NCBI RefSeq assembly: GCF_000524195.1
Contig: NW_020170385.1
Span: 268,029-332,028 of the forward strand
Direction: 5' to 3'
Source: Echinococcus granulosus
Lineage: Eukaryota; Platyhelminthes; Cestoda; Cyclophyllidea; Taeniidae
DNA: 64,000 nucleotides
Of this stretch, positions 62,271-64,000 are shown in pieces; the stretch's first letter is position 1; each line of letters starts with the position of its first letter. Position numbers and translations under genes: made by a program. The notes under the pieces were generated by a model. That model saw nothing but the letters and a program-made list of their open reading frames with translations. It was not told the DNA's origin and did no database searches.

Positions 62271-63890
62271 ATGTTCATGGTACTTGTGGCCCAAAATATT
62301 GTAATTACAAATGGTTTTCATTTAAACCAAATTCTTCTTAACGTGCTGCATGTAGGAAACGTGGGGAACTACGTAGCTTCGCCACTGAGTGTGTTGGTAC
62401 TGCTGTCTGCTCTCCTCACCTCGAAAGGCCCTGAGGGTAAAACTGCCAAAGAGATCTGCCAGGCAATCGTTGGGAAGAGGGAGAAGGAAACGTGCAGTGA
62501 TTTGAAGTATCCGAACATTGAGCAAAAGCTTGACAGAATTCGCACAGGCGCCGCAAATTCGAAGACAGAAGACGGCAAAAAGATACTGTCGCTTTCGAAT
62601 GCTGTTTTCTTACGGAAAGGGCTCCACATTTATCCAGGTTTCTTGGAGAGGTTTGCCGGATTTGGAGAAGATCGCGTAAAACAGGTGAGAATTCAACATA
62701 TTCAGCTTAAGGGTCATTTAAGGTATTATTTAACACCTCTGAAGCGTTTGAAAAAATTAATGAATGGTCATGTTCTTCCACGGACGGCCTTATTGAGCAC
62801 TTTTTAAAGTCGAAGGACGAATTAAGCTCCGACACTCTTATGGTCCTGTTGAGCGCAATAGCTTTTAAAGGTGAGTAATCTGCTGTTTCATAGACAGCTG
62901 TACTTTTTGAGAAGTAAGACCTATTCCATTTCCAATTTAGATAATTGGGCCAAAACCTTTATGGTGGAGAATACGGTAAAACGTGATTTCTACCTGAAAA
63001 AGGGTGTATCCGTGAAGGTCCCTATGATGCATTTGGGAACTCAAATGGTTTATCTAAAACAAGACAGATTCAAAGTCGTTGCAAAACCATTTAGAGTATG
63101 ATTATTTATAAATTTTTTGAAACCGATGGCTACACGAAAGAGACGATTTCAGTAGAGCACATATCTAAATTTACTGTCCTTTATTAATATAGAATTATCG
63201 CTATAAGTTTGTCATCTTCCTGCCAAATGAACGGTTTAACCTCAACGAAATTGAAAATGACTTGGAAGATGGAGATTTTAACTGGAGACTGATTCAAAGT
63301 GATCGTAACTATACGCATATTGAGCTTGGGCTACCAAAATTCAAGGTTGAGCACGAAATCAATCTGAAATCTGTTCTTCGTCTACTTGGTGTACGACGTT
63401 TTTTTGCTCAAGAATCTGCTGAACTGACAGGTGAACAAATTTACGCATTTTTGTATTTGTAAATCTATTTGCTGCAGGAATATACCTTGAGCTAGAATTG
63501 AAAGTCATTCACTCTAATGAAACGAAATTCCTATGTCATGGAATGCTACGAATCTACTCCTTCATATCCTATGCCTCCATGGGCAAAAACTGTTCTGATT
63601 AATAGCAATGAAATTAAAAGTTCAAGATACAAATTATCTTATACTGCTACCTTTGCATAGGCATAAGTTCCCACCCGAGACTCTATGCTGGAGAAGCCAA
63701 GCAGGTGGCAGTGATGGAAGTGGACGAGGCCGGCGTTAAAGCAGCTGCTGTCAGCAGCATTGAGATACTACCAATGTCCTTGCCCCCACCATCTGTCCCC
63801 TTCATTGTCGACCAACCCTTCTACTGTGCCATTTACGACTCCTTCCTGCAGATGCCCCTTTTCATTGCTCGTATTGCTGATCCTCGCTAA
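62271..63890 (+). CDS. Serpin (serine protease inhibitor family I4)
   Basis: Five exons: 62271-62684, 62723-62870, 62941-63095, 63193-63430 and 63661-63890, in phases 0, 1, 0, 1, giving 394 aa, the standard serpin length. Landmarks in order: NYVASPLSVLVLLSALL (breach helix B), EAFEKINEWS, TLMVLLSAIAFKG, YKFVIFLPNE, LPKFKVEHEINLK and the C-terminal FIVDQPFYCAIYD. The hinge starts at Gly343 (P15). The reactive loop is VKAAAVSSIEILPM | SLPPP, so P1 is Met357 by spacing. Small residues at P12-P10 suggest a working inhibitor; Val at P14, not Thr/Ser, is unusual. There is no clear signal peptide, as in many helminth serpins of the clade-B type, so the route of export is open. The expected target is an elastase- or chymotrypsin-like protease. 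Introns are short (38-230 nt). The start is the first ATG of the frame. Confidence 0.94.
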
Positions 63891-64000
63891 ACGCAAAATT
63901 AGGACTGAATCTGCTTAAAAATACTCTGTAGTTTAGACAACATCTATTTTAGAATTTCACACACAATTTGATCTACTATAAGAGAAAACACTTTTCAGTG
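63891..64000 (+). other. 3' flank of the serpin gene
   Basis: 110 nt to the window edge; no AATAAA is present, so the polyadenylation site lies outside or uses a variant signal. Confidence 0.5.

Overview
This is a stretch of eukaryotic (metazoan) nuclear DNA. It is AT-rich and gene-sparse, and its genes are split by GT..AG introns from about 40 nt to 5 kb. The gene content fits a parasitic flatworm, most likely a cestode. The clues are paired class-B-like receptors with the N-x-(Y/F)-C-A-x-C ectodomain motif seen in lophotrochozoan receptors, a serpin without an obvious signal peptide, a fibrillar collagen with almost no N-propeptide, and some very short introns. The phylum is inferred from the whole; no single marker proves the species. 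There is one 100-N assembly gap (35738-35837). No rRNA, tRNA, CRISPR or intact transposon was recognised.

Layout. (1) 1-14367: two related seven-transmembrane receptor genes lie head to head, one on the minus strand (its 3' part runs off the left edge) and one on the plus strand, sharing a 4.2-kb upstream region. (2) 14368-22137: no gene seen; fragments of a dispersed repeat lie at about 18.7-21.7 kb. (3) 22138-27850: a divergent B-type (B3-like) cyclin in eight exons, plus strand. (4) 27851-32108: no gene, but GC-richer anonymous blocks. (5) 32109-43725: three minus-strand genes in a row: a two-exon coiled-coil protein with a very long charged tail, the PCH2/TRIP13 AAA+ ATPase in five exons, and single-exon TELO2. 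(6) 44.4-45.1 kb: a cluster of the same dispersed repeat. (7) 46478-54077: a complete twelve-exon fibrillar collagen, minus strand. (8) 54078-62270: mostly empty, but with a probable three-exon small secreted-protein gene at about 59.2-59.7 kb. (9) 62271-63890: a complete five-exon serpin, plus strand.

For the main multi-exon genes I joined exons by splice signals and phase; every join listed keeps frame and gives an integral codon count (cyclin 639 aa, TRIP13 544 aa, collagen 1325 aa, serpin 394 aa, plus-strand receptor 664 aa). Two themes are functionally linked: cell-cycle and chromosome maintenance (cyclin, TRIP13, TELO2), and the extracellular or host interface (collagen, serpin, small secreted protein, receptors). 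Their adjacency does not show co-regulation.

The most notable observations are: a collagen C-propeptide that lacks exactly the two cysteines normally used for interchain disulfides; a serpin reactive loop with the Pro-Met/Ser-x-Pro-Pro arrangement of alpha-1-antitrypsin; a B3-like cyclin with two long insertions, a degenerate MRAIL helix and no visible destruction box; a head-to-head receptor pair in which only one member keeps a somatomedin-B-like motif; and the probable small secreted gene.
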